From contig JBBSQX010000010.1 in the NCBI GenBank assembly GCA_038243605.1, positions 1-64,000 on the forward strand: 64,000 nucleotides of DNA, given 5' to 3'. Made by a program: the position numbers and the translations under genes. Below are positions 24,314 through 33,598 of this stretch, piece after piece (within the stretch, counting starts at the first letter, position 1; every line of letters starts with the position of its first letter). The notes below the pieces were generated by a model, which worked only from the letters and a program-made list of their open reading frames with translations, had not been told where the DNA came from and ran no database searches. The DNA is from Terrimesophilobacter sp038243605. GTDB lineage: Bacteria; Actinomycetota; Actinomycetes; Actinomycetales; Microbacteriaceae.

Positions 24314-25504
24314 CTGCAGCCCATCTCTGCCGGAATTGTCGGCTCCATCGCCGGATTCGCCACCTCCTTCGCGCTCGTCGTCGCAGGGCTTCAAGCTGTG
24401 GGGGCGACGGATGCCCAAGCGTCTTCTGGTCTCCTGATTCTGTGTGTCACGGTGGGCATCACATCCATCGTGTTCGCGCTGCTGTATCGCATCCCCATCT
24501 CCATCGCGTGGTCAACACCCGGCGCAGCGCTGCTTGTTGCTGCAGGGCAGAATCACACCAACTTTGATGCGGCAGTTGGTGCCTTCATCGTGTGCGGCGT
24601 GCTCATTGTGTTGTGCGGGATGTGGCCGCTGCTCGGCAGGCTGATGACGAGCATCCCCAAACCTCTTGCTAGCGCCATGCTCGCCGGCATTCTGTTCCCC
24701 ATCTGTCTTGCTCCCGTGACCGCGATGACGGATCACCCGTACTTGGCTTTGCCGATCATTCTGGTGTGGCTCATTATGCTGCGACTCGCTCCGCGGTGGG
24801 CGGTGCCTGCTGCCATGCTGGTCGCTGCCATCGTCATCGCGATCGATGCAGGAGGAGATTGGGCGCAGAATGCGGCGCTGGCGCCGCAGCTCACCTTCGT
24901 GCTGCCCGTGTTCGATCCTCTTGTCATCGTGAGCCTTGGTGTTCCGCTGTTCATCGTGACGATGGCAGGCCAGAACGTGCCAGGATTCGTGGTCATGTCG
25001 ACGTTCGGATACACCACACCGCCGCGACCAGTTCTGCTGGGAACGGGTGCCGCCTCAGCGTTGGGGGCATTCTTCGGCGGGCACGCCATCAACTTGGCTG
25101 CCATCACGGCAGCGATCATGGCGAGCCCTGAGGCTGACCCTGACAAGTCGAAACGGTGGAAGGCAACGCTCACCGCTGGCACCCTTTATCTGGTGCTTGG
25201 GCTCGGAGCTGGAGTGGCGACGGCTCTCGTGGCCGCATCCCCACCAATCCTGATCATTGCGGTGGCGGGGCTCGCCGTCGTGGGCGCGCTCATTACGTCG
25301 ATCACCGGCTCACTAGAGGAGCCTCGACACCGCATTGCCGCGATCGCGACATTCTTGGTGACGGCATCCGGACTCGTCGTTCTCAGCATCGGCTCCGCGT
25401 TCTGGGGCTTGCTCACTGGTGCCGTGATCATGCTGTGGCTCGGATGGACGAGGCGCGCTGAACCGAAGGTCGTGGTCGATACTGTCGCAGAGCCAGCGCC
25501 CTGA
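24314..25504 (+). CDS. benE: BenE-family benzoate/H+ symporter with non-standard start
   Basis: A membrane transporter of the BenE family, about 396 residues and 11-12 hydrophobic helices. The family N-terminus QPISAGIVGSIAGFASSFALV-like is encoded from 24317, but the only canonical in-frame starts are internal (GTG 24398 onward), which would delete the first helix. In-frame codons before QPISAG are TAA, CTC, ATA and CTG, so translation must begin at CTG 24314 or ATA 24311. AAGGA at 24296-24300 suits either. BenE proteins import benzoate with protons; here no aromatic catabolism genes are nearby, so the substrate is uncertain. Start coordinate is inferred. Confidence 0.85.
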   Translation: MQPISAGIVGSIAGFATSFALVVAGLQAVGATDAQASSGLLILCVTVGITSIVFALLYRIPISIAWSTPGAALLVAAGQNHTNFDAAVGAFIVCGVLIVLCGMWPLLGRLMTSIPKPLASAMLAGILFPICLAPVTAMTDHPYLALPIILVWLIMLRLAPRWAVPAAMLVAAIVIAIDAGGDWAQNAALAPQLTFVLPVFDPLVIVSLGVPLFIVTMAGQNVPGFVVMSTFGYTTPPRPVLLGTGAASALGAFFGGHAINLAAITAAIMASPEADPDKSKRWKATLTAGTLYLVLGLGAGVATALVAASPPILIIAVAGLAVVGALITSITGSLEEPRHRIAAIATFLVTASGLVVLSIGSAFWGLLTGAVIMLWLGWTRRAEPKVVVDTVAEPAP

Positions 25505-25588
25505 GGGGCGCGCAGTGCCTTGCGGTGAAGGCCATTCCTGGACTTCATGCGCCGCCAGCGCTAGTCGACGCCTCGGCGGCTAGTGAGG

Positions 25589-25612
25589 CCCGTTTCGACG
25601 GGGGCACGTTTT
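25589..25612 (+). terminator. Possible terminator after benE
   Basis: CCCGT-TTCG-ACGGG (25589-25602) forms a 5-bp stem with a stable tetraloop, followed after a short GC stretch by four T residues at 25609-25612. It lies between convergent benE and the M3 peptidase. The stem is short, so this is tentative. Confidence 0.35.
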
Positions 25613-27649
25613 CTACTGCAGCCCGCGGCGCTTGAGCAGCGGCTCGATCACAGCATCGCGGCCGCGGAAGTCACGGTAGGCGTCGAGCGCATCCATCTTG
25701 CCGCCGACGCCGAGGAGTTTGTTGCGGAACCTGTCGCCGTTGGCTCTGGTGAGGCCGCCGTTCGCTGTGAACCAATCGACAGTGTCGGCATCCAGCACTT
25801 CGCTCCAAATGTAGGAGTAGTAGCCAGCGTCGTAGCCGCCAGAGAACGTGTGCGCGAAGTACGTGCTTGCGTAACGGGTGGGGATGGCCGGGTTGTCGAG
25901 TCCGACAGCGCCAAGCGCGTGAGCCTCGAATTCCGCAACATCGGTCACGGCATCGTCGGCCGTGATCGAATGCCATGACTGGTCGAGTAGTGCTGCCGCG
26001 AGGTATTCGCTGGTGTGGAAGCCCTCGTTGAATTGCTCTGAGGCGTGCAGTCTTTCTATGAGGTCTTGGGGCAACGACTCGAGCGTTTCGTAGTGAACGG
26101 CGTAGTTCGCGAGAACTTCTGGCCATAGCATCCACATTTCATTCACTTGGCTTGGAAACTCCACGAAGTCACGGAACACACTCGTGCCCGTGAACTTCGG
26201 ATACGTGACGCGGGCAAACAACCCGTGCAAGGCGTGCCCGAACTCGTGAAAAAGGGTGTTGACCTCGTCAAAGCTGAGCAGCGTGGGCTCGCCTGCAGCG
26301 GGCTTCGACACGTTGAGATTGTTGACGACGACCACGGGCTGGTCCAGGAGAGTGTTCTGCCCGACGAGCTCATTCATCCAGGCGCCACCGCGCTTCGAAT
26401 CTCGAGTATAGAGGTCGTACACGTAGAGTCCAACGGGGGATCCGTCGTCATTCGAGACTTCGAAAACGCGGGCATCCGGGTGATAGGCAACAAGGTCGGT
26501 GCGTTCGGCGAAAGTAATTCCATACACCTTCGTTGCGGCGAAGAACACACCATCGTGCAGCACTCGCTCGGCCTCAAAGTAGGGGCGCATCGCTGCCGTG
26601 TCTACCTGATACTTCTTTTGCCGCACCTTCTCGGTGTAGAAATCCCAATCCCAGGATTCGATAGAGTGACCGGCGATTTCCTCAAGGTCTTTCTGTTCCG
26701 CGCGAGCGTTTCGTGCGGCCGGGGGAGCGAGCCTGCCCAGCATGCTGGCCACAGCCTCCGGAGTTTTCGCCGTTTCATCCGCGGTGACGAAGCCCGCGTG
26801 GGTGTCGAATCCAAGAAGTCGTGCTCGTTCGGCACGCAGCCGAGCAATCTCCAGAACCAGTTGCGTGTTGTCGTGCTCATTGTTGCAGTTGCCGCGGGAG
26901 CGGGAGGCCACCATGATGCGCTCACGCACGTCGCGGCGGGTGAGGTGCGCAAGGTACGGATGCCCGGTCGGCAACATGAGAGTGACAAGATACTTGCCGA
27001 CTAGGCCGCGTTCCTTCGCTGCTTCTGCTGCCGCTGAGATTTCACCCGCGCCGAGGCCATCCAGGTCAGAAATATCATCGATGACTACCGCAAGGTTGTT
27101 CGTGTCGGCGAGGAGGTTCTTTTCGAAGCGGGTAGTCAGCGTGGAGAGCTTTTGGTTGTAGCCCTTCAGCGTCTGCTTCTGCTCGTCGTCTAGGCCCGCA
27201 CCGGCAAGTGTCATTTCGGTGTAGTAACGCTCCACGAGGTAGCGCTGCTCAGCATCGAGTTCTGGCGCGTCAGGGTTATCGATTTCGAGTCGGTCGTGAA
27301 TGGTTTTGATGCGCCAGTAGAGCTGAGAATCAAGACTGATGGCATCGTCGTGGGCGGCCATGCGTGGCGCGATCTGCTCTTCTAGGTCGTTAGTGAAATC
27401 GTTCGAGTCCGAGGAGGACTTGTTGTAAAACACGCGGGCGACGCGGGTGAGCATCTGACCGCTCCGCTCGAGAGGAACCAAAGTGTTCGCGAAACTGGGC
27501 ATGTCGCGTCGTCTGGTGATGTTGGCGATCTCCGCCAACTGTTCCGCGAAGCCCTCGTCGAAAGCAGGCAGGTAATGCTCATCCTTGATGTCGGCGAAAG
27601 GGGGGAGTTCGTACGCAAGAGTGCTGGGGGCAAAGAACGGGTTGGTCAT
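25613..27649 (-). CDS. dcp: M3-family peptidase (peptidyl-dipeptidase Dcp type)
   Basis: Cytosolic zinc oligopeptidase of the M3A (Dcp/oligopeptidase A) family, 678 residues, the usual length. The zinc motif FHEFGHALHGLF lies near residue 466, and the third ligand Glu lies downstream in the region around FPSQVNEMW. The C-terminal TFSGGYDAGYYSYIWSEVLDAD is the family substrate-binding strand, including the conserved Tyr residues. It begins MTNPFFAPSTLAYELPPFADI, typical of actinobacterial Dcp. The start overlaps the stop of the upstream 90-residue gene (ATGA), so the two are translationally coupled. Assignment is firm; whether it acts as a dipeptidase or oligopeptidase is not decided. Confidence 0.94.
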   Translation of the reverse strand: MTNPFFAPSTLAYELPPFADIKDEHYLPAFDEGFAEQLAEIANITRRRDMPSFANTLVPLERSGQMLTRVARVFYNKSSSDSNDFTNDLEEQIAPRMAAHDDAISLDSQLYWRIKTIHDRLEIDNPDAPELDAEQRYLVERYYTEMTLAGAGLDDEQKQTLKGYNQKLSTLTTRFEKNLLADTNNLAVVIDDISDLDGLGAGEISAAAEAAKERGLVGKYLVTLMLPTGHPYLAHLTRRDVRERIMVASRSRGNCNNEHDNTQLVLEIARLRAERARLLGFDTHAGFVTADETAKTPEAVASMLGRLAPPAARNARAEQKDLEEIAGHSIESWDWDFYTEKVRQKKYQVDTAAMRPYFEAERVLHDGVFFAATKVYGITFAERTDLVAYHPDARVFEVSNDDGSPVGLYVYDLYTRDSKRGGAWMNELVGQNTLLDQPVVVVNNLNVSKPAAGEPTLLSFDEVNTLFHEFGHALHGLFARVTYPKFTGTSVFRDFVEFPSQVNEMWMLWPEVLANYAVHYETLESLPQDLIERLHASEQFNEGFHTSEYLAAALLDQSWHSITADDAVTDVAEFEAHALGAVGLDNPAIPTRYASTYFAHTFSGGYDAGYYSYIWSEVLDADTVDWFTANGGLTRANGDRFRNKLLGVGGKMDALDAYRDFRGRDAVIEPLLKRRGLQ

Positions 27650-27918
27650 GAGTCTTCCGCCATTTCGTCGTCGGGGTTCTCTGTTCGCACGCTCACAGAG
27701 TGATCGTCGGGGTCGACGGTAATCGTCGTGAACTCGTCGGAGTCAGTTGCTGGGTCGAGCTCGACTATCGGTCGCCCCTCAAGCCAGGTCAGCGTCCAGC
27801 GTCGAGGTGATGAAGCGGTGTCACGGTCGCGCTCCACCTCGCGAATTGCCGCGACTACCTCTGCCGGTAGTCGCGCGGGCGGCTCTGCGCCCATGACCCA
27901 TCGAGTGCCAAGTTGCAT
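27646..27918 (-). CDS. Small conserved actinobacterial protein
   Basis: A 90-residue acidic soluble protein: MQLGTRWVMGAEPPARLPAE at the start, a helix (VVAAIREVERDRD), then strands WTLTWLEGRPIVEL and FTTITVDPDDHSVSV, ending in an Asp/Glu tail. No known domain is recognised, but the sequence looks like a small alpha/beta module conserved beside the Dcp gene in related actinobacteria. It lies between valS and dcp on the reverse strand, 13 nt after the valS stop side and overlapping dcp by four bases. Function unknown. Confidence 0.75.
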   Translation of the reverse strand: MQLGTRWVMGAEPPARLPAEVVAAIREVERDRDTASSPRRWTLTWLEGRPIVELDPATDSDEFTTITVDPDDHSVSVRTENPDDEMAEDS

Positions 27919-27931
27919 TCTCGTTCCTTAC

Positions 27932-30520
27932 CTAATCGGTGATGTCCGCAAGTGTGATCGACGTCACCGCGACCTCTGGCGCCTCCACGAACTTGAGGGT
28001 GGCGATGCGACCAACAGCACACAAATCTTCGGATGCTTCGTGCAAGAGCGCAGGCCCGGTGAGCGTTGCGGTAGTCACGTCAGTTTTTTGTGACGCTTTC
28101 GCTTCGGTTTTGGCGCGGCGGATACCGATGAGCGCGTGGCTGACGAGCCCCATGAGGCCATTGGGCTGCGTGGTAACTGGCGCGGTCGGCCATGGCGCGG
28201 TGTGCACTGAACCTTCGTGGGTCCAGGACCACACTTCGTCGGTCGCAAAGGGAATCACAGGGGCGAAGAGTCGCAGCATGATGTCGACCGCGATGTGGAG
28301 TGCAACGGAGGCTGATGTCTGGCCCTCAACGCCGAATGCGCCGTATGCCCGCTCTTTCACTACCTCCAGGTAGTCATCGCAGAAGGTCCAGAAGAATTGC
28401 TCTGTGGCCTCCAGCGCGCGAGCATGGTCGTACTGGTCGTACGACGTGGTGGCGACGGCGACTACAGCGCTAAGCTCCGCCAACATGTCCAGGTCGAGAG
28501 GGTTGGTCACAGCCTCGATGCCCAGACCAGGCTCCGCCTCAAACGAGTACACAAACTTGGCGGCGTTCAAAACCTTGATGGCCAGACGGCGACCGATTTT
28601 GATCTGTTTCGGATTCTGCGGGTCGAAGGCTGCATCGGTGCCGAGGCGTGAGGATGCTGCCCAGTAGCGCACAGCATCCGATCCGTGCTCCTCGAGCATG
28701 CCCGCTGGTGTGACGACGTTGCCTTTCGACTTTGACATCTTCTTGCGGTCTGGGTCGACGATAAACCCGCTGAGGCCCGCGTTCTTCCATGGCGCTGTTC
28801 CGTGCTCGAGCTCGGCGCGCAGCACGGTCGAGAACAACCAGGTGCGGATGATGTCTTGGCCCTGGCTGCGGAGATCGTACGGGAACACGAGGTTGAAGAG
28901 CTCTGGATCGCGCTCCCAGCCGCCCGCGATCTGCGGGGTCAGGGAGGATGTCGCCCAGGTGTCCATGATGTCGAGCTCGCCGATAAACCCGCCTGGCTTG
29001 CCACGCTGGCTCTCGTCGTAGCCAGGTGCGGCATCCGAGGATGGGTCAACGGGAAGCAATTCTTCTGGCGCAGCAATGACCGCGCCCGGCTCGCTGTTTT
29101 CGTCGAGTTCGTACCAGACCGGTATCGGCACGCCGAAGAATCGCTGGCGCGAGATCAACCAGTCACCCGTGAGTCCACCGACCCAGTTCTCGTAGCGCAC
29201 GCGCATGAAGTCTGGAACAAAGTTCAGCTCTTTGCCACGCGCGATGAGCGCGTCGCGGAGCTTCTCGTCGCGGGCACCATTCGTGATGTACCACTGCAGG
29301 GTGCTCACGATTTCAAGCGGCTTGTCGCCCTTCTCGAAGAACTTCACCGAGTGCGTGATGGGCTTCGGCTCGCCATCGAGGTCACCGCTTTCGCGCAGCA
29401 GTTCAACCATTCGCGCCTTCGCGCTGAACACTGTCTTGCCTGCGAGTTCGGCGAACGCGCTCTGTGCCGCTTCAGATTCTAGAGCTTCTGGGGCATCAGC
29501 GATGATGCGGCCATCGCGACCAATAATGGTTCGGTTGGGCAGGTCGAGCTCGCGCCACCACACCACGTCGGTGACGTCACCGAACGTGCAGATCATGGCA
29601 ATGCCTGAGCCCTTGTCTTTCTGCGCGAGATGGTGGGCAAGCACAGGTACTTCGACACCAAAAATTGGGGTGCGAACGGTGGTTCCAAAGAGTGGTTGGT
29701 AGCGTTCATCCTCCGGATGCGCCACGAGAGCAACACAGGCTGCCATGAGCTCTGGCCTCGTCGTTTCGATATACACGGGCGATCCGTCAGGCTTGTGAAA
29801 CGCGACACGGTGGTAGGCGGCCGGCATTTCTTTGTCTTCAAGTTCGGCTTGGGCTACGGCAGTGCGGAACGTGATATCCCACAGCGTTGGCGCTTCAGAA
29901 CGGTAGGCCTCACCGCGTGCAAGGTTGCGCAGGAACGCACGCTGCGCAGCAGTCTGAGCCTCCGGGCCGATGGTGCGGTACGTCTGCGTCCAGTCCACTG
30001 AGAGTCCGAGTGCACGCCATACTTCCTCGAACTGTTTCTCGTCCTCCACTGTCAGCGTCTCGCACAGGTCAACGAAGTTACGTCGACTGATCGGAATCTG
30101 GTCTGCAGCCTTCGAGCTCTTGTGCTGGCCATCTGGGCTCTGGCCACCCTCAAGCGGCGGGGTAAAGTCTGCGTCGTAGGGGAGTGTCGGATCGCACCGC
30201 ACGCCGTAGTAGTTCTGCACGCGACGCTCAGTGGGCAAACCATTGTCGTCCCAGCCCATCGGGTAGAACAAGCTCTTGCCACGCATCCGCTGGTAACGGG
30301 CGGCGAGGTCCATGTGGGTGTAGCTGAACACGTGACCGATGTGCAGTGATCCGGATGCCGTGGGCGGCGGCGAATCGATCGAGTAGACGTTCTCGCGCGG
30401 GTTCGCGTGCGCGAGCGCACCAGCGCGGTCGAAACGGTAGGTTCCGTCTGCTTCCCACCGGGTGCCCCATTTGCTCTCCAGTCCTTCGAGGACGGGCTTT
30501 TCTGGGAGGCTCAAGGCCAT
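27932..30520 (-). CDS. valS: Valyl-tRNA synthetase
   Basis: Charges tRNA-Val. The 862-residue class I synthetase has the HIGH motif as SLHIGH at about residue 58 and KMSKS in DPDRKKMSKSKGNV near residue 592. The CP1 editing domain lies between them (IETTRPELMAACVALVAHPEDERY is its threonine-rich signature). The anticodon-binding domain is at the C-terminus. The coiled-coil tail of longer bacterial ValS is short or missing, as expected for this shorter form. The ATG at 30520 has GGAG 6 nt upstream; an earlier in-frame ATG is unsupported. No T-box leader was found in the 126-nt spacer upstream. Confidence 0.96.
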   Translation of the reverse strand: MALSLPEKPVLEGLESKWGTRWEADGTYRFDRAGALAHANPRENVYSIDSPPPTASGSLHIGHVFSYTHMDLAARYQRMRGKSLFYPMGWDDNGLPTERRVQNYYGVRCDPTLPYDADFTPPLEGGQSPDGQHKSSKAADQIPISRRNFVDLCETLTVEDEKQFEEVWRALGLSVDWTQTYRTIGPEAQTAAQRAFLRNLARGEAYRSEAPTLWDITFRTAVAQAELEDKEMPAAYHRVAFHKPDGSPVYIETTRPELMAACVALVAHPEDERYQPLFGTTVRTPIFGVEVPVLAHHLAQKDKGSGIAMICTFGDVTDVVWWRELDLPNRTIIGRDGRIIADAPEALESEAAQSAFAELAGKTVFSAKARMVELLRESGDLDGEPKPITHSVKFFEKGDKPLEIVSTLQWYITNGARDEKLRDALIARGKELNFVPDFMRVRYENWVGGLTGDWLISRQRFFGVPIPVWYELDENSEPGAVIAAPEELLPVDPSSDAAPGYDESQRGKPGGFIGELDIMDTWATSSLTPQIAGGWERDPELFNLVFPYDLRSQGQDIIRTWLFSTVLRAELEHGTAPWKNAGLSGFIVDPDRKKMSKSKGNVVTPAGMLEEHGSDAVRYWAASSRLGTDAAFDPQNPKQIKIGRRLAIKVLNAAKFVYSFEAEPGLGIEAVTNPLDLDMLAELSAVVAVATTSYDQYDHARALEATEQFFWTFCDDYLEVVKERAYGAFGVEGQTSASVALHIAVDIMLRLFAPVIPFATDEVWSWTHEGSVHTAPWPTAPVTTQPNGLMGLVSHALIGIRRAKTEAKASQKTDVTTATLTGPALLHEASEDLCAVGRIATLKFVEAPEVAVTSITLADITD

Positions 30521-30646
30521 GACATTCTCCGGTTTCGCTATATGCGGCACCGTGTCGTGTGGTGAGGTGCCTGAGTGTGGGTTACCCCACCATCGTATCG
30601 GAGGAGTCTCGGGCTTCCCCTTGCCTCATTGCTAAGGGGCCACCAG

Positions 30647-31585
30647 CTACTTCCACTCCCAGCTGTCAACCACCGCATCGATAAGCTCGTCACCATTGTC
30701 ATACGGTGTGACGATCGAGATGACGAAGAGCTGAACTGGCCCCTGTGAGGTGTCGTAGCTGTGTGGTGCGAATCCAACAATAATCGCCTTCGTCTTTGTC
30801 AGCACAGCGTTACTGTCAACGCGACTTATATTTGCGGCGCTATCTTCGAGCATTACCGGCTCCCGCAGACTGATCACCTCACCCATCTGTGGAAGGTAAT
30901 CCACCGCGATGTAGTCGACAACACCATCGAGGTTGCCGGTGGCAGCCCAGGTTTCGCTCGTGGCCAGTCGAATCGGCTCGACGCTAACCTGGCCGAGGAT
31001 CGTGCCAACGCCCGTGTTCACGATGGTTCCGTCAGGAGAGACCTCACCCCACAGCTCCAACGTTGTCACGCAGTCTTGCGTGGAGGCACTCGATTGGTTG
31101 TTGATGAAGGCGGCGGGCCCCTGAACGCTGTAGCAGGGGGTGATGATGCTGTGGCCGGAGACTTCTTCTGGTCCGGGTTCGGCATCCTTCGTGTTTTGAG
31201 CGTCTTGCTCGGCCTGGGTCCTGGCGTTAGTTTCGTCGGCCCTCACCTGAGCGTCATGGGCGGCCGTAGTCACTGCGCCCGGTACCGTCACGACGAGGGC
31301 AATGATAATGAAGATGTTGGTGACCACAGCGAGCCCGGAGAGCACGAGTGCCGCAATTCCAAAGCCACGACGCAGGCTCGCTCGCACCGCAATAATGCCG
31401 AGTACGATTCCGATGCCACCGAGTATGAAACCAAAAATTGGAATCCATCCGGTCACAAAGGCAATAATGCCGATAATGAGCCCTGCGATGGCCACGCCAG
31501 CGGACCCCGTCTGTGGCGGTGGCCCAGCGTGAGAGTTCTGCGATGCTGCGGCGACGTAGGAATTGGCGGGCGGCAGGTAGGACAA
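30647..31585 (-). CDS. DUF4190-like membrane protein with extracytoplasmic domain
   Basis: A 312-residue protein starting at a TTG (31585) with AGAGGA about 7 nt upstream, giving a start SYLPPANSY typical of these proteins. Residues 30-75 hold two closely spaced hydrophobic helices with Gly/Ile-rich repeats (GVAIAGLIIGIIAFVTG ... GFILGGIGIVLGIIAV), and a third lies around residues 85-110. That is the DUF4190-like hairpin plus one extra helix. A charged linker rich in Ala/Gln/Glu/Thr follows, then a soluble domain of about 170 residues with two Cys (CYSVQGP ... TQDC). The soluble domain is not recognised. Cell-surface location is inferred. Confidence 0.75.
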   Translation of the reverse strand: MSYLPPANSYVAAASQNSHAGPPPQTGSAGVAIAGLIIGIIAFVTGWIPIFGFILGGIGIVLGIIAVRASLRRGFGIAALVLSGLAVVTNIFIIIALVVTVPGAVTTAAHDAQVRADETNARTQAEQDAQNTKDAEPGPEEVSGHSIITPCYSVQGPAAFINNQSSASTQDCVTTLELWGEVSPDGTIVNTGVGTILGQVSVEPIRLATSETWAATGNLDGVVDYIAVDYLPQMGEVISLREPVMLEDSAANISRVDSNAVLTKTKAIIVGFAPHSYDTSQGPVQLFVISIVTPYDNGDELIDAVVDSWEWK

Positions 31586-31757
31586 AGAGTTTCCTCTCGA
31601 GGCGAATTCCCGTGCACGCTGCAACAGGATGATTGCAGACTACTCGGTCTACCGCCTCCCTTTGGGCCTAGGAGCGAGCACGTTTCGCTGACCTAGGTCT
31701 CGACGCAGGTAGGGGCTCAGACGCGCCAGAATGCGTCAGTCAGCAGAAACCTCACAT

Positions 31758-32423
31758 CTAGTAAGTATCGCCATTGTTGACCACAGTGATGGTCTTGCTT
31801 GCCTTCTTTCCATCAGTGCCAACGACGGTAAGCGTGTACTTGTAGCTCGCATAAGGGCAGTTGTACTCAAAGTGCTTGTATCCGTCCGGAAAGTCGACGC
31901 CACTGTTCCCGGACGGTGGCAAGTCAGTGAAATACGGCGCGGCAGACGCATCGTCAGTATCGACGCCGAAGTAGACCGCTTCCGCGTTCGTTGTTATCCA
32001 TTTAAAGCCCAAAGGTGAAGGGAATAATACGGGGGATTCCGTGTTGCAGCGGACTGTGGTCGTAGTTGGAGTGAACGTTGTGATTGTGGGGTCAGTGCTC
32101 GGTGGCGGTGGCGGAGGAGGGGTGCTGGGGCTGGCGCTGGGTGTTTCAGTTGGTGTGTCCGTCGGACTTGAGCTCGCACTCGGAGTGGCGCTTGCCGACA
32201 CGGACGGGGTTGCGACGAGATCGTCGTTGTTGCCCATTCCACGGGAAACAAGCAGCGTCAGGAAGATGACCAGAGCAATGACCAGCAGGCCGCCTACTAC
32301 GGCAATCCAAATAAAGAACTTTCGGGGCTTGCGATGGTCGCCTTGTGGAGGTGATGTCACCACCGCCGCGTCGGCAACGGGCGCTGGCGGCGTGAAACGT
32401 TCAGTCGGTGTGTCCTCGCTCAT
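31758..32423 (-). CDS. Single-pass membrane protein with Ser/Thr/Pro linker
   Basis: A 221-residue protein. The cytosolic N-terminus (about 35 residues, Pro-rich) is followed by one membrane helix (FFIWIAVVGGLLVIALVIFLTLLV-like, residues about 36-60). A long Ser/Thr/Pro stretch with eight or more consecutive Pro residues follows, then a beta-rich domain of about 95 residues with a Cys pair (RCNTES ... YNCPY) resembling an Ig-like or PKD fold, ending VGTDGKKASKTITVVNNG. This is a typical tethered surface module. It is divergent from the TetR gene, with a 227-nt spacer. Function unknown. Confidence 0.75.
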   Translation of the reverse strand: MSEDTPTERFTPPAPVADAAVVTSPPQGDHRKPRKFFIWIAVVGGLLVIALVIFLTLLVSRGMGNNDDLVATPSVSASATPSASSSPTDTPTETPSASPSTPPPPPPPSTDPTITTFTPTTTTVRCNTESPVLFPSPLGFKWITTNAEAVYFGVDTDDASAAPYFTDLPPSGNSGVDFPDGYKHFEYNCPYASYKYTLTVVGTDGKKASKTITVVNNGDTY

Positions 32424-32650
32424 GAGTGCTCACATCGTTAGGTGAAACCCGGCACGTGCCCTGTATGAGGGACATCATATTGGCGTATGAAGCTGGCGCA
32501 CAAGAACTAAAAATTTCTCGTATCCACTCCTATCGGCCCGCGAGAGAGGACGAGCTCTCCTTCTCGTCGAGCTGTATAACAGAAGCGGATTTAGCGACGC
32601 GTGGGATTGTTAGGCTCGCTCTAGGTAGGAGAGGCCGAGAGATTTTGCAG

Positions 32651-33235
32651 ATGACATACGAGCACACAAGCGCGGGGCGACCGAGGGCGTCGTCGCGCAA
32701 CACCATCGAAGAGGCTGCTGCCGAGCTTTTTCTTGAGCAGAGTTATGCAGGAACGACGGTGGATGACATCGCCCAACGTGCTGGTGTGAGCCGTGCGACA
32801 TTCTTCAACTACTTCGCATCGAAAGGTGACCTTCTGTGGATTGATGCCGACCATGCAATCGAGTGTTTTGAGAAGCGACTGAGCGCTGGCGGCACGGTCA
32901 TGGAGGCGGTCATCGTGGTGGCGGCAGGCATTGGCTCGGAGCGCGTTCCTCTCGCGGTGACACAGTCGGATGTCATGGGCACTGGCGAGGAGCTTGTTGC
33001 TTCTGGTTTGGCGCGGGTTGCCCGGGTGGCAGGGCTCATCCGTGCGTCATTGGCGGCGAGCGGGGGTCGCGGCGAGGGGGCCGGATTGCGTGGGCTCGAA
33101 CTGAGCGTGAGGGCGAATGCGCTCGCCGGCGCCATTGTTGCGGCGTGGGGTGCGTGGATTCTGGGGGGCATCGACCGTGCGCCGTTAAGTGAATACCTCA
33201 ACGAAGCTCTTGCTCTAGTTCAACTAGAACAATAG
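32651..33235 (+). CDS. TetR-family transcriptional regulator
   Basis: A 194-residue repressor. The N-terminal HTH is clear: IEEAAAELFLEQSYAGTTVD followed by GVSRATFFNYFASKGDLLW. The C-terminal ligand and dimer domain is Ala/Gly/Val-rich with no identified ligand pocket. The ATG at 32651 begins MTYEHTSAGRPRASSR, normal for the family; the open frame extending upstream to 32426 is not supported. It is 9 nt before a GntR-family gene and divergent from the Ser/Thr-rich surface protein gene. Targets unknown; the neighbouring GntR/DUF1648 pair is the first candidate. Confidence 0.9.
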   Translation: MTYEHTSAGRPRASSRNTIEEAAAELFLEQSYAGTTVDDIAQRAGVSRATFFNYFASKGDLLWIDADHAIECFEKRLSAGGTVMEAVIVVAAGIGSERVPLAVTQSDVMGTGEELVASGLARVARVAGLIRASLAASGGRGEGAGLRGLELSVRANALAGAIVAAWGAWILGGIDRAPLSEYLNEALALVQLEQ

Positions 33236-33244
33236 ACTGGTAGC

Positions 33245-33598
33245 GTGCTCATCCGAATCGACCCCTCATCCGGGGTCCCGCTGTTCGACCAGCTGGCCGG
33301 CAGCATCCGCGCGTCGACCATCACGGGGGCGATCTCAGTAGGGGAGCGCTTGCCATCTGCTCGTGAGCTCGCCGCATCCCTCGACATCAATGTGCACACT
33401 GTCTTGCGCGCCTACCAACTTCTGCGGGACGAAGGGCTCATTGACCTGCGGCCGGGGCGTGGTGCCATCGTCACAGGAAGAGCGTCAGGCGACTACGACG
33501 CACTCAATCATGCGGTTGATGCGGCCGTGGCTGAAGCACGCAAGCTCGACATCACACCGAGCGCCCTCACCGCGCTCATAAGAGAGGCCTACCAGTGA
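33245..33598 (+). CDS. GntR-family regulator, YtrA-like
   Basis: A 117-residue single-domain regulator with the GntR winged helix: FDQLAGSIRASTITGAISVG, LPSARELAASLDINVHTVLR and GLIDLRPGRGAIV. The effector domain of classical GntR proteins is absent; a C-terminal helix of about 40 residues takes its place, which is the YtrA subfamily layout. YtrA-type regulators usually control adjacent ABC or membrane-protein genes. The GTG start at 33245 is the only one that keeps the whole domain. It overlaps the DUF1648 membrane protein gene by four bases (GTGA). Confidence 0.9.
   Translation: MLIRIDPSSGVPLFDQLAGSIRASTITGAISVGERLPSARELAASLDINVHTVLRAYQLLRDEGLIDLRPGRGAIVTGRASGDYDALNHAVDAAVAEARKLDITPSALTALIREAYQ

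Noticed and set aside
30521..30646. A T-box leader before valS
   Set aside because: No specifier arm and no TGGTACCGCG-like sequence on the reverse strand in the spacer.
32426..32650. Upstream extension of the TetR reading frame
   Set aside because: The extra 75 residues do not look like protein and the family start is MTYEHTSAGRPR at 32651; the stretch is better read as the divergent promoter region.
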